From Magnetospirillum sp. (lineage in GTDB: Bacteria > Pseudomonadota > Alphaproteobacteria > Rhodospirillales > Magnetospirillaceae), in the NCBI GenBank assembly GCA_020217035.1, contig JAIWOG010000147.1, positions 1 to 10,000 of the forward strand: DNA of 10,000 bases. The letters run 5' to 3'. Below the pieces are notes generated by a model that was not told the DNA's origin, searched no databases, and saw nothing but the letters and a program-made list of their open reading frames with translations. The translations under genes and the position numbers were made by a program. Of this stretch, positions 9,484 through 10,000 are shown piece after piece. Numbering within the stretch: the first letter of the stretch is position 1; each line of letters begins with the position of its first letter.

Positions 9484-9767
9484 TCCCCCCTTAACAATGC
9501 GGCTAGTTCGGCCACCTGCGGCCAGTCCAGGTGACGTCCGCCGCATCTCACGCCGTCCTTGTCCACCAGGGCCTGGAAATCCTGGTCGCTGGCCATGGGG
9601 CTTAGGTAAATCTCGGTCTCGGTGGATTTGCCTGCTCGCACCGCGTCCACAGCGCGGGCGATGGTGGCGGCTTCCGCCGAGGTCAACACCACCGGGGCGG
9701 CGAACAGATCGCTCAGGCGCAAGAGCGGCCCCAGGGCGGGATGACGATAATGGGTGATCAGGGGCAT
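9480..9767 (-). CDS. Hypothetical protein, first gene of a coupled pair
   Basis: A 95-residue protein starting MPLITHYRHPALGPLLRLSD. No family recognised. It is soluble, with no signal or membrane segment. A helical stretch rich in Ala (SAEAATIARAVDAVRAGKS) precedes a strand-like EIYLSPMASDQDFQAL and a C-terminal GRHLDWPQVAELAALL. It overlaps the next gene by 4 nt and is divergent from the SagB-like gene at 9845, with 77 nt between the starts. The ATG at 9767 has an AGGA 11 nt upstream, which is rather distant. A weak minus-strand promoter candidate (TTGCGG at 9820-9825, TATTAA at 9799-9804, 15-nt spacer) lies in the shared gap. That it is a real gene rests on the clean overlap with its partner and on protein-like composition. 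Confidence 0.7.
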   Translation of the reverse strand: MPLITHYRHPALGPLLRLSDLFAAPVVLTSAEAATIARAVDAVRAGKSTETEIYLSPMASDQDFQALVDKDGVRCGGRHLDWPQVAELAALLRGE

Positions 9768-9844
9768 GTGCGGCTGGTCCTGGGGACGATATTTGCATTT
9801 AATACGGTTCTAAACTGATCCGCAAACCCAAGGGGGACCACGCG

Positions 9845-10000
9845 GTGCTGTTCGACGACTTCCCCACCGACATCATCGGTTACCACCAGCGCACCAGCCA
9901 TGCCCCCCATCGCTATGCCCTGGGGCCGGCTTTCCTGGATTGGGAGTCCCAACCCGACGGTTTCCGCCGTTTCCCCGGCGCCCGCCAAGTGGCATTGCCG
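9845..10000 (+). CDS. SagB/ThcOx-type nitroreductase-fold dehydrogenase, N-terminus only (runs off right edge)
   Basis: 52 codons are visible, opening VLFDDFPTDIIGYHQRTSHA and continuing with a HRYALGPAFLDWESQPDGFRRF-like stretch ending in PGARQVALP. The pattern YHxRTxHxxHRYAxGPxxLDWxxQPxPFRRFxGA is the one I associate with the N-terminal region of SagB/ThcOx-family FMN oxidoreductases. Some relatives oxidise thiazolines or oxazolines in peptide natural products, but many are of unknown role, and the flavin domain is outside the window. The GTG start follows AAGGGGGA at 8 nt; an in-frame stop at 9800 rules out a longer gene. It is divergent from the pair of small unknown genes. Confidence 0.7.
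   Translation, partial: MLFDDFPTDIIGYHQRTSHAPHRYALGPAFLDWESQPDGFRRFPGARQVALP

Overview
The window reads as a chromosomal segment of a high-GC alphaproteobacterium, probably a Rhodospirillales/Magnetospirillum-like organism. The assignment is an inference from base composition, the style of the MetH, MetF and ArsR-methyltransferase proteins, and a stand-alone mlaA-mlaC pair. No ribosomal RNA or other strong taxonomic marker is present.

Positions 1-5337 (minus strand) hold a methionine/one-carbon module, read from right to left. First comes a fused ArsR-type HTH and SAM-dependent methyltransferase. metF (methylenetetrahydrofolate reductase) follows, overlapping it by 4 nt through a GTGA junction. 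Last is metH (cobalamin-dependent methionine synthase), which runs off the left edge. MetF supplies methyl-THF and MetH uses it to methylate homocysteine; the regulator is the natural candidate for controlling the set. A 20-bp imperfect palindrome lies just upstream of the regulator. A 107-bp inverted-repeat element of the widespread 'CCACAGAGACACAGAG' type occupies the metF-metH gap.

Positions 5587-6972 (plus strand) encode mlaA (outer-membrane lipoprotein) and mlaC (periplasmic phospholipid carrier), 3 nt apart, which act together in retrograde phospholipid transport. A small convergent PilZ-domain protein (6980-7327, minus) follows.

Positions 7419-7874 contain a tRNA-Ala(CGC) with a clear -35 box and, just behind it, a short decayed fragment of an IS256-family transposase. 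A 12-TM major facilitator transporter (7875-9104, plus) follows, and its C-terminus looks frameshifted.

Positions 9151-9767 (minus) are two small, translationally coupled genes of unknown function. Divergent from them, at the right edge (9845 onward), begins a SagB/ThcOx-type nitroreductase-fold oxidoreductase, truncated by the window. Nothing here amounts to a clearly new system. The most interesting points are the regulator-methyltransferase fusion with its putative operator, the repeat inside the met operon, the transposase scar beside the tRNA, and the unknown gene pair facing the SagB-like gene.
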